A stretch of 42,150 bases of DNA from Candidatus Bathyarchaeota archaeon (GCA_025058315.1 JANXET010000012.1:1-42150), one strand, 5' to 3'. Numbered from the stretch's first letter, positions 7,717 to 17,474 are shown. Made by a program: numbers and translations. Notes: generated by a model from the letters alone, not told the origin.

Positions 7717-9843
7717 TTGAGCGCCCATCATCACCATGCACATCATGTAGAGGAGTTCAAGCGCAGATTCTGGATTTCACTTGCGCTAACAGCCCCCATA
7801 ATGCTTCTTTCCGAAATGATTCAAACGTGGTTCGGGCTCCAGTGGATTCAGATACCCTGCCAGAAGCAGCTTCTATCCCTCCTATCCATCATAGTATACA
7901 TCTACGGCGGACAACCATTCCTGAAGGGTCTATGGCAAGAAGTAAAGGCTAAACAGCCGGGAATGATGACGCTTGTTGGAACCGCAATATCTGTAGCTTT
8001 ATTCTATTCCCTTGGAGCCGCTCTCTTTTTCGGCGGAATGGACTTCTTCTGGGAACTGGCCACACTGATCGACATAATGCTTCTTGGACATTGGATTGAA
8101 GCCAAAAGCGTGCTCGGCGCATCCATAGCCATGGAAGAGCTTGCCCGAATAATGCCCACAACCGCCCACCTAATAAGAGGCGATGAAACCGTGGACGTTC
8201 CAGTTTCCCAGCTGAAAAAGGGTGATATTGTCATTGTGCGCTCTGGAGAGAAAATACCCTCTGACGGAGTCGTTGTTGAAGGAGATTCCCATGTTAATGA
8301 AGCCCTTATCACAGGAGAATCAAAACCTGTAGGTAAAAGAGTTGGAGACCGAGTTGTTGGCGGCGCGGTAAACATGGAAGGTTCTCTTAAGGTTCGTATA
8401 GAGAAAACTGGAGATGAAACTTATCTTTCACAGGTCATAAGGCTTGTGGAGCAAACTCAGAAGAGCAGAACTCGAACACAGGACTTGGCAAATAGGGCTG
8501 CTGGACTTCTATTCTATATAGCCCTAGGCGCCGCCATAATATCCTTTATTGCCTGGGCCCTCTCATCAAGCCCTTATTTTGCGCTTGAAAGAGCTGTAAC
8601 GGTGCTTGTTATCGCATGTCCCCATGCTCTCGGCCTAGCCATACCCCTCGTTGTGGCGCTGTCCACATCTATAGCCGCCAAAAATGGGATTCTCATAAGA
8701 GACAGACGCGCATTCGAAATGCTTAGGGCAGTCAATATCATTGTATTCGACAAGACAGGAACCCTGACCAATGGAGAATTCGGCGTAAGCGATGTTGTCT
8801 CCTTTATTAAAGAGGATGAACTTCTAAGGCTGACGGCAAGTGTTGAATTAAACTCGGAACATGCAATAGCGAAGGCCATAGTTGAGTACACAAAAGCAAA
8901 GGGCATAAAAATCCCTCAAACTGAAACTTTCAAAGCGTTGCCCGGAAGAGGCGCCTATGGAAAAATCGGCGGGAAAGAAGTTTATGTTGGAAGCATAAAC
9001 CTCCTTGAAGAGCTGAAAATACAGGTTAATGATCCCAGAATAACAGCGTTGCAGAGGCAGGGTAAAACAGTAGTGTTCGTCGTTGTCAACGGAGAAATTG
9101 CAGGCGCCTTTGCCTTAGCTGACACGGTTAGAGCTGAGTCCTATGAGGCTGTTAGGAAATTAAAAGAACACGGTTTAAAGGTTTACATGCTTACCGGAGA
9201 CTCTGAGGAAGTGGCCAGATGGGTTGCCCAGGAACTTGGGATAGATAGCTACTTCGCCCGCGTCCTCCCAGACCAGAAAGCTGAGAAAATAAAGCGCCTT
9301 ATGGAGGAGGGCAACAGGGTTGCAATGGTGGGCGACGGCGTGAATGACGCCCCTGCACTAGTCACCGCGGACGTCGGCATAGCCATCGGCGCAGGCACGG
9401 ATGTAGCCATAGAAAGCGCGGACATAATCCTGGTCAGGAATGACCCGAGGGATGTAGCGAAAGCCACAGAAATATCCGTGAAAACCTACTCAAAAATGGT
9501 GCAGAACCTATGGTGGGCAGCAGGCTACAACATAGTGACGATACCCATAGCTGCAGGCATCTTATCGCCTTTAGGATTTATGCTTCCACCAGCCGTGGGC
9601 GCCATAATAATGTCCCTCAGCACGGTGATCGTAGCCTTAAACAGTCAAACTCTGCGGAAATATGAATCTGGGGAGGTGAAGGTTTTGGCGAAGAAAATCC
9701 TTGCCACAGATCCAGTATGCAAGATGAAGATTGATCCTGAAACGGCCTACAGTAAGATCGAATATGAAGGCCGTACGGTGTATTTCTGCTCCCAAATATG
9801 CGAGGAAGAATTCAAGAAGAACCCAAGAAAATATTTGAAGTAG
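7717..9843 (+). CDS. CopB-type copper-exporting P-type ATPase with His-rich N-terminus and YHS tail
   Basis: A 708-residue P1B ATPase that pumps copper (or silver) out across the membrane using ATP. The TTG start is set by GGTG six bases upstream. The N-terminus is His-rich (HHHHAHH, residues 4-10). The actuator has TGES at 199-202. The metal-gating helix has Cys301-Pro-His303, the CPH form of the CopB subgroup, not the CPC form of CopA. The phosphorylated Asp is 345 in DKTGTLT, and the hinge is [10 protein letters not shown]. The last 45 residues form a YHS domain ([17 protein letters not shown]), a likely metal-binding domain. The regulator gene directly upstream suggests metal- or stress-dependent expression. 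Confidence 0.93.
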   Translation: MSAHHHHAHHVEEFKRRFWISLALTAPIMLLSEMIQTWFGLQWIQIPCQKQLLSLLSIIVYIYGGQPFLKGLWQEVKAKQPGMMTLVGTAISVALFYSLGAALFFGGMDFFWELATLIDIMLLGHWIEAKSVLGASIAMEELARIMPTTAHLIRGDETVDVPVSQLKKGDIVIVRSGEKIPSDGVVVEGDSHVNEALITGESKPVGKRVGDRVVGGAVNMEGSLKVRIEKTGDETYLSQVIRLVEQTQKSRTRTQDLANRAAGLLFYIALGAAIISFIAWALSSSPYFALERAVTVLVIACPHALGLAIPLVVALSTSIAAKNGILIRDRRAFEMLRAVNIIVFDKTGTLTNGEFGVSDVVSFIKEDELLRLTASVELNSEHAIAKAIVEYTKAKGIKIPQTETFKALPGRGAYGKIGGKEVYVGSINLLEELKIQVNDPRITALQRQGKTVVFVVVNGEIAGAFALADTVRAESYEAVRKLKEHGLKVYMLTGDSEEVARWVAQELGIDSYFARVLPDQKAEKIKRLMEEGNRVAMVGDGVNDAPALVTADVGIAIGAGTDVAIESADIILVRNDPRDVAKATEISVKTYSKMVQNLWWAAGYNIVTIPIAAGILSPLGFMLPPAVGAIIMSLSTVIVALNSQTLRKYESGEVKVLAKKILATDPVCKMKIDPETAYSKIEYEGRTVYFCSQICEEEFKKNPRKYLK

Positions 9844-9882
9844 TTAAAGGCGCTTCATCCTAGAGCTCCAAATGTTCTTCAA

Positions 9883-9897
9883 CCTGATTTTTTCAGG
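9883..9897 (+). terminator. Possible terminator hairpin after the copper ATPase
   Basis: A short hairpin (CCTGA, five T in the loop, TCAGG) about 40 bases after the ATPase stop. The T-rich loop could serve archaeal termination. The DNA just downstream contains further pairing halves (GCTGGC with GCCAGC, GGAAGC with GCTTCC) between about 9902 and 9946. Nothing else coding is seen in 9844-10022 apart from a TATA-like CTATAAG at about 9986-9992. Confidence 0.3.
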
Positions 9898-10022
9898 CTA
9901 GCTGGCGGGAAGCGTCGCTGATGTGGCCAGCCGGCTTCCTTAACCTCGTAGGCATGATTACTCCTAAGATATTGCTGTGGAAGCCTCTATAAGGATTCAT
10001 GTGGAATTTCTGATGAAGATTT

Positions 10023-10880
10023 ATGGTAAAGTATAGAGCGCTGGCCATTGTCACAGGCTACTGGCTTCCAGGAACTGACTATCTGAGCGAGATAGTTGCG
10101 GCTGTCGAGGGCAGAGTATCCGATGGGGATATTCTCGTAATATCCGAGAAAGCCCTCTCCATAGCCATGGGGAGAATAATCGACGAAGACAAAGTTAAGC
10201 CAAGCTTGAATTCACGGCTTATCGCTGAAGTATGGATGCCCATCGTTTGGGGATACATACTCGGGCCCATTTGTCGCCTAAACAGCCGCCTCATCAAGGA
10301 CTTACGTGAGTATCCTCGTCAGCTCGGAGGCCGCCATAAGCAGGTTGCGCTTCAATATGGCGGGTTGTTGCAGGCGCTAATGTTCGGCTCCGAGGGCGGC
10401 ATAGATGGGAGCAACCTCCCCTATTCATATGTCAGCTTGCCATTGGAAGATGCTGATGCTTTAGCTGAGAGAATACACAGGGAAATCCTGCTAAAATTGG
10501 GTAAGCAAGTTAACGTGATGATCGTTGACACGGACACAACCTTCTCATTTAGAAACTTCTACTTCACCTATCGCCCTAGGCCTATGAGGGGCATACATTC
10601 CATAGGAGGTTTCTTAGCATACGTGGTCGGCAGGATGTTTAGGCTTAAGAGGTGGGCAACACCGCTTGCCGTGGCCGGATGCAGAATGTCCATAGAAGAG
10701 GCTTTGAGGGTGGCATATTTTGCCAACCGCGTAAGAGGATATGGATCTGGAAGAACAGTGTGGGATATGGCTGAAGCCTTCAACGTGGATTTAACAGGCA
10801 TAAGCTGGGATATGCTTAAGAAAGTGCCCCATAAACCCATAGTAATCATAAGAGCCAAAACCAATAGTGGAGGAAAATGA
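10023..10880 (+). CDS. CofE-like (F420-0:L-glutamate ligase family) protein
   Basis: A 285-residue protein related to CofE, which adds glutamate to coenzyme F420. Family marks are an N-terminal DGDILVISEKALSIAMGR, a central GGIDGSNLPY (CofE proteins have GIDxSNxP), and IVDTDTTFSF, in the place of the metal-binding IxDT motif. The C-terminal third (RGYGSGRTVWDMAEAF) is unlike standard CofE and makes it longer than the usual 250 residues. Substrate specificity is therefore uncertain; it could be a paralogue for another gamma-glutamyl product. The start is the ATG at 10023. No other F420 gene is seen nearby. Confidence 0.72.
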   Translation: MVKYRALAIVTGYWLPGTDYLSEIVAAVEGRVSDGDILVISEKALSIAMGRIIDEDKVKPSLNSRLIAEVWMPIVWGYILGPICRLNSRLIKDLREYPRQLGGRHKQVALQYGGLLQALMFGSEGGIDGSNLPYSYVSLPLEDADALAERIHREILLKLGKQVNVMIVDTDTTFSFRNFYFTYRPRPMRGIHSIGGFLAYVVGRMFRLKRWATPLAVAGCRMSIEEALRVAYFANRVRGYGSGRTVWDMAEAFNVDLTGISWDMLKKVPHKPIVIIRAKTNSGGK

Positions 10881-11052
10881 TTCATGTGGAGATACAACAT
10901 GGCCTAAGATCGCCGGAAAATTTTAAGAAAACAGAAAGCGGCGTATTTTTAAACAAGCATCATAATTCAACATTTTCTTCAAGCTATCTTCCTAGGATCT
11001 AATGTTAAGAATAGTTTATCTCGGTGCTTTTGATGGATGTAATTTAATTTCG

Positions 11053-11427
11053 TTAACCGTGAGCTTGTTCCTTTAACCAGCCGGCAACTTTTCTGAACAT
11101 TGGGTTTGAGGATACGTCTATTATGGGAACGATTATTTTCTCTTTAGTCTCTATTAGGGGCTGATATTTTGGCATTAATGCATATCCCAAGAAGGTCCAG
11201 TAAACTCTCTTCTTATCTACAAGATCCCTGGCTGCTGTTTCGGTTGTGGCTGGAAGTGGAAAATATATGAAAACAACACCGTCCGCCCAATAAAGCCCAG
11301 CAGTTTTGCCTCCCGCGATTATTGATGTGAACCTTGCGATTTCCTCCGGCGATGAGAAAAAGTTGCGCTCCATGATTATGATTTCTTTGAAAGGCTCAAA
11401 TTTGATATCAACATCATTTTCGCTCAT
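11053..11427 (-). CDS. Conserved-looking protein of unknown function
   Basis: I do not recognise this 124-residue protein. It has no signal peptide or membrane segment. It looks like a mixed alpha/beta domain with an ERNFFSSPEEIARFTSII helix, a beta pair around AGLYWADGVVFIYFPLP, and a C-terminal helix ending GWLKEQAHG. GAAGG lies upstream of the ATG. It is transcribed divergently from inositol-1-phosphate synthase with about 120 bases between them. Coding bias looks like its neighbours, so I consider it real. Confidence 0.6.
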   Translation of the reverse strand: MSENDVDIKFEPFKEIIIMERNFFSSPEEIARFTSIIAGGKTAGLYWADGVVFIYFPLPATTETAARDLVDKKRVYWTFLGYALMPKYQPLIETKEKIIVPIIDVSSNPMFRKVAGWLKEQAHG

Positions 11428-11546
11428 CGTTAACGCCTTCAGGTATTAGTTTGTCGTTTTCCCTTATTAATCATTGTTGCTGAATCGGAAAAGTTAAAGA
11501 GTAGTCCATCATAACCATTCACCAACACCAGAGCTGGGATGTAGCG

Positions 11547-12626
11547 TTGGCTGAAATCCGCGTTGCAATAGTGGGTGTGGGCAACTGCGCCTCAGCCTTG
11601 GTTCAGGGCGTAGAATACTACAAAAATGCGGATGAGGATGAGGTTGTCCCTGGACTTATGCATGTCAACTTTGGCGGCTATCATGTTCGGGACATAAAGT
11701 TCGTAGCAGCCTTCGAAGTGGATAAGCGCAAAATTGGAAAGGACTTAGCTGAGGCAATATTCGCTAAGCCTAACTGCTGCGCAAAGTTTGCAGATGTGCC
11801 TAAACTCGGCGTTGAGGTGAAACCCGGCCCCATTCTTGATGGTGTTGCAAGTCACATGAAAGAACCCTTCAACATTTATGATGAAAGCAAAATTAAGCCA
11901 GCGGATGTTGCTGAAGTTCTAAAGGAGTCAGGAGCCGAGGTTCTGGTGAATTATTTGCCAGTGGGTAGCTATAACGCCACGCGGTTTTATGCTCAAGCAG
12001 CCATGGATGCGGGATGCGCCTTTGTGAACTGCATACCCGAGTTCATCGCCTCTGATCCTGTTTGGAGCAGGAAATTCGAGGAGAGAGGGCTTCCCGTGGC
12101 TGGTGATGACATTAAAAGTCAGCTTGGCGCAACAATCCTCCACAGAACCCTCGTCAAACTCTGTATAGACAGAGGTGTGATAGTGGATGAAACCTACCAG
12201 CTAAACTTGGGCGGAAACACGGACTTTCTAAACATGACTGTGGAGGAAAGGTTGAAAACAAAGCGCATAAGTAAGACGGAGGCTGTGACCAGCCTTGTCC
12301 CCTATGAGATTCCCACCAGGATAGGGCCGTCAGATTATGTGCCATTCCTCGGAGATAAGAAAATATGCTACATAACGCTAAGGGGTAGAAAATTCGGCAA
12401 TCTGCCATTAACCATAACGGCGAAGCTGGAGGTTGAGGATTCGCCGAACAGCGCCGGCGTAGTCATTGACGTAATAAGAGCTGTAAAGCTGGCGTTAGAT
12501 CGCAGAGTAGCTGGTCCGCTGATAAGCATATGTGCCTACTCATTCAAGCATCCGCCTGTACAGGCTCCTGATCCGATAGCTAAAGAATGGGTTGAAGAAT
12601 TCATTCAAGGCAGAAGAGAACGCTAG
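11547..12626 (+). CDS. Inositol-1-phosphate synthase (archaeal type)
   Basis: A 359-residue enzyme that converts glucose 6-phosphate to L-myo-inositol 1-phosphate with NAD. In archaea the product feeds inositol phospholipid headgroups or osmolytes. The NAD-binding loop is at the N-terminus (AIVGVGNCASALVQGVEYY). Other family marks are VLVNYLPVGSYNATRFYAQ, NCIPEFIASDP, GDDIKSQLGATILHRTL and LNLGGNTDFLNM, then the C-terminal DSPNSAGVVIDVIRAVKLA. It starts with TTG at 11547; no strong ribosome site is present. Length is typical of the short archaeal and actinobacterial form, not the 500-residue eukaryotic form. Confidence 0.93.
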   Translation: MAEIRVAIVGVGNCASALVQGVEYYKNADEDEVVPGLMHVNFGGYHVRDIKFVAAFEVDKRKIGKDLAEAIFAKPNCCAKFADVPKLGVEVKPGPILDGVASHMKEPFNIYDESKIKPADVAEVLKESGAEVLVNYLPVGSYNATRFYAQAAMDAGCAFVNCIPEFIASDPVWSRKFEERGLPVAGDDIKSQLGATILHRTLVKLCIDRGVIVDETYQLNLGGNTDFLNMTVEERLKTKRISKTEAVTSLVPYEIPTRIGPSDYVPFLGDKKICYITLRGRKFGNLPLTITAKLEVEDSPNSAGVVIDVIRAVKLALDRRVAGPLISICAYSFKHPPVQAPDPIAKEWVEEFIQGRRER

Positions 12627-12643
12627 CTAATAGAGTAACTTGT

Positions 12644-13415
12644 TCACAAGTCTTTTTGGTTTTCTCTGGAAAGTAGCTCCTTTCTTTTAATTTTCCCTGT
12701 GAGAGTTTTATGCAGACTTTCCACGAACTCCACTTCCCTAGGCGGCTTGTAAGGCGCTAAGCAGCTCTTCGCGAGGCTTATCAGCTCATTGCACAGTGTA
12801 ACGCTTGGTTCAACACCTGGCTTAAGAACAACGAAGGCTTTCACTATCTGTCAACGCTCAGTATCCGGCTTGCCTATAACAGCGGTTTCTAAAACCGCTG
12901 GGTGTCTGGACAGCATGCCCTCAACTTCTTTCGGCGAAACCCTGTACCCGCTGGTTTTTATTATGTTGTCGCCTCTTTCAGCAAGCCAGAAAAACCCATC
13001 CTCATCTCTGTACGCCAAATCACCAGTATAATTGAACCCATCTTTAACGTACCTCGCCTGTTCATCATTCCTCCTCCAATATCTTACGCCAACAGGGCCT
13101 TTGTCAGCTAAGCACCCAACCTCGTTCGCCGGCAATTCAACACCCCTATCATTCAATATCCTGACATCATAGGAAGGAACAGGATCCCTAATGAACCTGG
13201 CTTTACATTTCCAAATCTGGCGGAAATGAAAATTTGCAGAAGCTCCGTTGTGACTATGCCGTTCGGAACTTCGAAAATCTGCTTAACCTCGTTGTAGAGT
13301 GATGTTGAAAGATGCTCCCCTGCACTAATGCAGGCTCTGAGGGAACTGAATTCATGCTTCTCTATTTCACGCGTGAGCGTGGCTCTATATTCTGGGCTGT
13401 TAAGCGCTGCTTTTG
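12644..13415 (-). pseudogene. Decayed benzoate-CoA-ligase-like acyl-CoA synthetase (C-terminal remnant)
   Basis: Three joined reading stretches on the minus strand add up to the C-terminal half of an AMP-forming acyl-CoA ligase of the benzoate/aminobenzoate-CoA ligase type. From 13415 the frame reads SLRACISAGEHLS, then TTELLQIFISARFGNVKPG. A one-base loss near 13187 moves reading into the next frame (DPVPSYDVRILNDRG). It continues through YTGDLAYRDEDGFFWLAERGDN and KTSGYRVSPKEVEGMLSRHP. At 12851-12853 a TGA replaces the Gly codon expected between ER and QIVKAFVV. The tail reads on to the catalytic-Lys region (KTLTGKIKRKELL). The N-terminal 250 or so residues are missing; the 5' end stops where the Pcc1 gene ends. 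Confidence 0.85.
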
Positions 13416-13666
13416 CTTTCCGAATTCAGAAGGGAGAAAATATTGTGGACGGCTAATATCCACCTCAAATATGCGTTCAACGAAGCTCTAAGCGCAACGG
13501 TGTCTCTAGCCTCAACCGTCAAAAAAAGCATGTTATCCTCAATTTTTATTTCGGCTTTAGAGCGCAGTGTAGGCGGCTTTTCCATTTCAGGGGTTAACGC
13601 CGCACTTATCACTTTCAGCTCTTCTTTTGACGAGAACTTTAGTTGTATCGTCGCCTTAGCCTTCAT
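13400..13666 (-). CDS. KEOPS complex subunit Pcc1
   Basis: An 88-residue Pcc1 homologue, the dimerising subunit of KEOPS, which makes the t6A37 modification of tRNA. The fold is visible as an early beta strand (ATIQLKFSS), a SKAEIKIEDNMLFLTVEARD beta stretch, and a final helix (ALRASLNAYLRWILAVHNIF). The length is typical. It begins one base after the Brix gene's stop. Its 3' end overlaps, by a few bases in another frame, the remains of the acyl-CoA ligase, which suggests that DNA was inserted or deleted right at the end of the operon. Confidence 0.85.
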   Translation of the reverse strand: MKAKATIQLKFSSKEELKVISAALTPEMEKPPTLRSKAEIKIEDNMLFLTVEARDTVALRASLNAYLRWILAVHNIFSLLNSESKSSA

Positions 13667-13667
13667 G

Positions 13668-14225
13668 CTAAATTTCCCATATCAGGTGAGATATTATCAT
13701 CCTTGGACCTGTTTCTTTCCTTTCCGCCGCAAAGATAAATGTAACAATTATGCGGCCTGTCTGATCAAGCTTCATCTTCATTATGGCATCGTATAAGCCG
13801 CTTTCGGCCTCTTCCTGTGAAACCACTGGGAGGCTAAAAAAATTTTTTAACGCGCTTTTAAATTTCTCAATTTCCCCTGTAGGATTATTCGGCTGCTCAA
13901 TCGCGAGGTTTTTAATCCTTCTGCCCCTTATCAGTGCTCCCGGGATTTCACGCCTCAACTTTACTCCACGTAGATATATCAGAGGCGGAACTGGCTGAAG
14001 TTTCCCGAAATCTAAATTGAATAGTTCTATTTTTCCCGGGCCGCCTTTCCACCTGTTTATTACCGCGACTTTTTCAGCCTTAACTTCTAGGGCTTTCTCT
14101 GCAATTTCATTCTTGCTCATTTTCCCGCGGTTTATGCGTAAAACGCCTGGAATAACATGGGAAAGATCCCTGCATAGGGTTCTCATGGACTTTGTAGGTC
14201 TTCGCGAAGTGGTTAACAGTATCAA
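13668..14225 (-). CDS. Brix-domain ribosome biogenesis protein (Imp4-like)
   Basis: A 185-residue archaeal Brix-domain protein, related to eukaryotic Imp4, that acts in rRNA processing and subunit assembly. It opens directly with the domain (ILLTTSRRPTKSMRTLCRDL) and has the VINRWKGGPGKIELF and PPLIYLRGVKLRREIPG segments. The start is TTG at 14225, ten bases after the L37Ae stop, preceded by AAGG. It lies in the proteasome/exosome superoperon, as in many archaea. Confidence 0.88.
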   Translation of the reverse strand: MILLTTSRRPTKSMRTLCRDLSHVIPGVLRINRGKMSKNEIAEKALEVKAEKVAVINRWKGGPGKIELFNLDFGKLQPVPPLIYLRGVKLRREIPGALIRGRRIKNLAIEQPNNPTGEIEKFKSALKNFFSLPVVSQEEAESGLYDAIMKMKLDQTGRIIVTFIFAAERKETGPRMIISHLIWEI

Positions 14226-14235
14226 TTTCCAAGCC

Positions 14236-14523
14236 TTATTCTTCTGCCGCGCCAGCCTCTACAGTTGCGCCCTTGGCTGCTCGCCTCGCCACGGTTCCAA
14301 TTTTAGTTGTCGGCGTGTATGCTCCGCCTGTGAAGGTGAATCCGCATTTCCCGCATTTCCAAACTCCAACACTTACCCTTCTCACCCTTACCAGCCCGCA
14401 CTGTGGACATTTATGCTTCTTTTTCATTTCAGTCACTATTTTGATATAACGCTTCCTTACGGTTGCACCGTAGCGGGCACCTAGGCCTCTTGTCGGACCA
14501 ACTTTCTTAGTTCTCTTACCCAT
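14236..14523 (-). CDS. rpl37ae: 50S ribosomal protein L37Ae
   Basis: A zinc-ribbon ribosomal protein. The start [19 protein letters not shown] is the family signature, and four cysteines form the ribbon (CPQCGL and CGKCGF). The ATG at 14523 overlaps the last base of the Rrp42 stop (TAATG). A GTG four codons earlier lies in the ribosome site GGGTGA. The Ala/Glu-rich C-terminal tail (GATVEAGAAEE) is longer than the folded core. Confidence 0.95.
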   Translation of the reverse strand: MGKRTKKVGPTRGLGARYGATVRKRYIKIVTEMKKKHKCPQCGLVRVRRVSVGVWKCGKCGFTFTGGAYTPTTKIGTVARRAAKGATVEAGAAEE

Positions 14524-15320
14524 TATGTCACCCACCCTAACTTTTTCCTAATCTCTTTAGCTTTTTCCACAGCTATCTGAGCAGCTTCCATAATTTGTTT
14601 TGTGGTGAAGAATCCGCTGCCGCCCTTCTGAACGGCGCATATTCTCCCTTGATCATCAGTTGTTATTGTTAATCGTGCATCCATAACCTGCTCTTCCTCC
14701 AGCCACGGATCCACTACGAGTTTATCGTTTATCTTCGCGAAGGTGATCGCTATGGGATGTGCCTGTAGCTGAAGCGGAGTATATCCAGGCTTGATTTTAA
14801 TCTCGCCATCCTGCACCTCGTAGTTGAAGATTTTCGTGTTCTTCAACGCTGCTAGAGCCGCTAGGGCTGAAGCATCTATCAGGTTTCCATCGTGGTTAAG
14901 CACGTAGATGTCGACAAATAGTACAAAAACTTTTTTCCCAGGTTCTATGCATAACTTTGGAAGGTCAACAGCCTTTGACTCCCTTATACCCCTGTCAACA
15001 ACCCTTGCAAGTTCTATTGAGTTTTCGTCAGGCGGTCCCGGCTCGAACGTTGGAGAGGCAAGCGGTACAAGCTCAGCGTTAACCGTGAGCACTCCATCGT
15101 TCGGCGTGTCCAGGAATGGCTGTCCAACTTCGATTTTAACTCCCACCATGACCTCTGTCTTTCCAAGGAGCACTTTAGCTGAGCCTTCCGCCTTCTCGAT
15201 GATGCCCTGTTCAATCTTTATATCCCGATATTCGTATAGGTCTCTTCCGTCTAACCGTTTCCCCTTTGATATCAGCTGTGCAATCTGTTTCTGTTTAACT
15301 CGAACAACTATCGACATCAT
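14523..15320 (-). CDS. rrp42: Exosome complex component Rrp42
   Basis: A 265-residue RNase PH-fold subunit that forms the hexameric ring of the archaeal exosome with Rrp41. Rrp42 itself is catalytically inactive but shapes the active site. Marks are [51 protein letters not shown] and the C-terminal [13 protein letters not shown]. The start ATG overlaps the Rrp41 stop (ATGA), so the ring subunits are translationally coupled. A second ATG follows immediately. Confidence 0.95.
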   Translation of the reverse strand: MMSIVVRVKQKQIAQLISKGKRLDGRDLYEYRDIKIEQGIIEKAEGSAKVLLGKTEVMVGVKIEVGQPFLDTPNDGVLTVNAELVPLASPTFEPGPPDENSIELARVVDRGIRESKAVDLPKLCIEPGKKVFVLFVDIYVLNHDGNLIDASALAALAALKNTKIFNYEVQDGEIKIKPGYTPLQLQAHPIAITFAKINDKLVVDPWLEEEQVMDARLTITTDDQGRICAVQKGGSGFFTTKQIMEAAQIAVEKAKEIRKKLGWVT

Positions 15321-16051
15321 TCTTCACTCTCCTTAATGCTGACGTATTTCGCTCTTAAGGCTTCCTTCTGCATGGCGTAAATCCTCTTGCATCCATCAAT
15401 AGCCAAGTTGACGGCTTTTTCAAACTCCTCAAGTGTAAGTATGCCGTCCATCTGGAGCAGCGTTACAACTCCAAGGTTTGGCATGTAAGCCACCGGCAAA
15501 TCAGCTGATCCCACCTTATCTTCAGTGTCCATCAGATCAAGAACAATGGTGTCGTCAACTTTGCCGGCTGAGCATGCAGCTACCAGATCCCGCATAGGGA
15601 TGCCTGCGTCGGCTAATGCTAAAGAGGCAACGGTTATGCTTGCGCATCTTGTACCTCCGTCAGCCTGCAAAACCTCGATGAAGACGTCTATGGCGGTTCG
15701 CGGGTAATATTCCATGAATATTGCGGGTTCAAGGGCTTCCCTAACCACCTTTGAAAGTTCTATTTCCCTGCGGGAAGGTGCAGGCGACTTCCTCTCCTGA
15801 ACAGAGAATGGCGCCATGTGGTAGCGGCATCTCAGAACCATCCTGTCCGGCAGGGCTAAATGTTTAGGATGCAGCTCTTTAGGCCCGTAAACCGCTGCTA
15901 GAATCTTGTTTTTGCCCTGTTCAATGTAGGCTGAACCGTCGGCGTTTGAAAGTACGCCCACCTCAACCTTTATAGGCCTTAATTCATCAGGTCTTCTTCC
16001 ATCAATTCTTAAACCGTTCTTATCGATTAAGGTTTCAGTTTTTTGGCTCAT
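15317..16051 (-). CDS. rrp41: Exosome complex component Rrp41 (catalytic RNase PH subunit)
   Basis: The phosphorolytic subunit of the exosome, which degrades RNA from the 3' end and can also add tails. Visible family features are [43 protein letters not shown] and a C-terminal active-site stretch [16 protein letters not shown], whose Asp in ADLP is the usual catalytic acid. The ATG at 16051 has a GGAGGTG ribosome site six bases upstream; a GTG nine bases earlier lies within that site. It overlaps the end of Rrp4 by 17 bases. Confidence 0.95.
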   Translation of the reverse strand: MSQKTETLIDKNGLRIDGRRPDELRPIKVEVGVLSNADGSAYIEQGKNKILAAVYGPKELHPKHLALPDRMVLRCRYHMAPFSVQERKSPAPSRREIELSKVVREALEPAIFMEYYPRTAIDVFIEVLQADGGTRCASITVASLALADAGIPMRDLVAACSAGKVDDTIVLDLMDTEDKVGSADLPVAYMPNLGVVTLLQMDGILTLEEFEKAVNLAIDGCKRIYAMQKEALRAKYVSIKESEE

Positions 16052-16754
16052 TAGAAACACCTCCTCTCTTAGCCTTCTCCCTCTTTATCATCTGGGTTAT
16101 GCGGTCGGTTAACCCTGAAATGTGAGATTCCTGCTCAATCTTGTTAATGGCCATCATCGCCAACTCCTCATCCTCCAAGGTTTTTCCAGTAATTAATATA
16201 ACTCCGTTCTGTCCAAGCACGATTTGGCATCCTGTTTCCTGCTTTATTATGGATATCATTGAGCCCTTCTTACCTATAACCCTCGGTATCTTCGTCGGAG
16301 TTATCCTCATTATCTGCCCACGGGTTATCTTCCCCATGCCGGGCTCGCTTACGCCTAATTGCGGGTTTTGGGTTCTGTCATATGATATGATCTTGGCGAC
16401 AATTAAGTCGCCGACATCCAGCACTTCTGTAAGGTCGTTTCTCTGCGGCTTAAAGGGCCTGTTTAAGACTTCGCTTGCCCTTAAAACTGCTTGATATGGC
16501 GCGTTTATATCTACAACCCACCCGCCGAAACCAACCTCAACAACGGTTCCTATCACAGTGTCTCCGACTTTCGGTATGTAGAATGCTCTAAGGGCAACCA
16601 CGCTGATCTTCTTATCCTCATATTCGACTAGCCCTATTCTTGCAGCGTAAATTCTGTTATTCTCTTTATACGTGTTCTCCCCTGCTATATAATCGCCTTC
16701 AGCAATCAAGTCTCCAGGCGTTACAAGCTGTCTTTTCTCAAAAAATATTGGCAT
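16035..16754 (-). CDS. rrp4: Exosome complex RNA-binding cap protein Rrp4
   Basis: The exosome cap subunit that recruits RNA. Three domains are visible: an N-terminal domain opening [13 protein letters not shown], a middle S1 domain ([21 protein letters not shown]), and a C-terminal KH domain ([22 protein letters not shown]) with the GKKG loop. I chose the ATG at 16754 (MPIFFEKR) because a GGTGAGG site lies just upstream; TTG and GTG codons upstream fall within it. Rrp4 precedes Rrp41 and Rrp42 in the superoperon. Confidence 0.94.
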   Translation of the reverse strand: MPIFFEKRQLVTPGDLIAEGDYIAGENTYKENNRIYAARIGLVEYEDKKISVVALRAFYIPKVGDTVIGTVVEVGFGGWVVDINAPYQAVLRASEVLNRPFKPQRNDLTEVLDVGDLIVAKIISYDRTQNPQLGVSEPGMGKITRGQIMRITPTKIPRVIGKKGSMISIIKQETGCQIVLGQNGVILITGKTLEDEELAMMAINKIEQESHISGLTDRITQMIKREKAKRGGVSNEPKN

Positions 16755-16784
16755 AAACCTCACCAAACCTATGATCAGAAGTTG

Positions 16785-17474
16785 TCATGAGATTACTTTA
16801 GCCTCTGCGTTTCCCCTTGTGACATTACCTATCTTCTCCAGGAACGGTCCATACAGTCCCGCTGGCATTTCAAGAACACCCTGCCAGGAGCCATCAGAGC
16901 GCCATTCCTCATGCTTTATCGCGCCGAAAGCCTTAAGCGTGCTATAAGCCTTTGCAGCGTACTCCGCTGGAATATGTACGCTGACGGATACCTGCTCTAT
17001 CTTTAGAGGTAGAATTTGCCTCAGCAATTTTATGACCTCTCTCGCCTGCTCCTCGGTTGGCTTGAATGGGTCTATCGGATAATGGATCTGCTGCATGGCC
17101 TGCTCAATTCGCATGGGCGGATGTGGCAGGTTGGTTTTTGGGTCAACACAGTTCTTGGATATGAACGCCACTATCTGCCTCCGCTTCTCCTCAATCATTT
17201 TTCGACGCTGCTCGGTTGTAAGCTGTAGTGTTCCCTTCTTCAGGATTATATCTGCAATTTTAAGCGGATCTGTGGTTCCGAAGTTTTTGCGTAGGGCTTC
17301 CTCTGAAACTTTTGCTCCCTTGTTTGCGTCGGAGAATATCGTTTCCGTCACCAGAACCTCGGACAGCGAAGTCAGTTTACCTAAGCGGTAATCTAAAGCT
17401 TTTTCAGGCTTAACCAGTATTTCAAAATGTTCCCCGTCTTTTGAGATACGGGCCACTGTATGTTTTTCTCCCAT
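16785..17474 (-). CDS. Ribosome maturation protein SBDS family
   Basis: The archaeal homologue of the Shwachman-Bodian-Diamond protein, which acts in 60S/50S subunit maturation with EF-2-like GTPases. Domain I shows VARISKDGEHFEILVKPEKALDY and the conserved SLSEVLVTETIFSDANKG. Domains II and III follow, with HPPMRIEQAMQQIHYPIDPFK and a ferredoxin-like end. The ATG at 17474 has GAGTGA upstream; a TTG at 17489 is the alternative. It follows the proteasome alpha gene closely, the usual order in archaea. Confidence 0.93.
   Translation of the reverse strand: MGEKHTVARISKDGEHFEILVKPEKALDYRLGKLTSLSEVLVTETIFSDANKGAKVSEEALRKNFGTTDPLKIADIILKKGTLQLTTEQRRKMIEEKRRQIVAFISKNCVDPKTNLPHPPMRIEQAMQQIHYPIDPFKPTEEQAREVIKLLRQILPLKIEQVSVSVHIPAEYAAKAYSTLKAFGAIKHEEWRSDGSWQGVLEMPAGLYGPFLEKIGNVTRGNAEAKVIS

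Noticed and set aside
10881-11052. Search for a small gene or terminator after the CofE-like gene
   Set aside because: Only the TTCATGTGGA motif and AT-rich DNA are present; no frame of useful length.
12851-12853. In-frame TGA as a recoded (selenocysteine) codon
   Set aside because: The family has Gly here, not Cys; a second frameshift and a lost N-terminus show plain decay.
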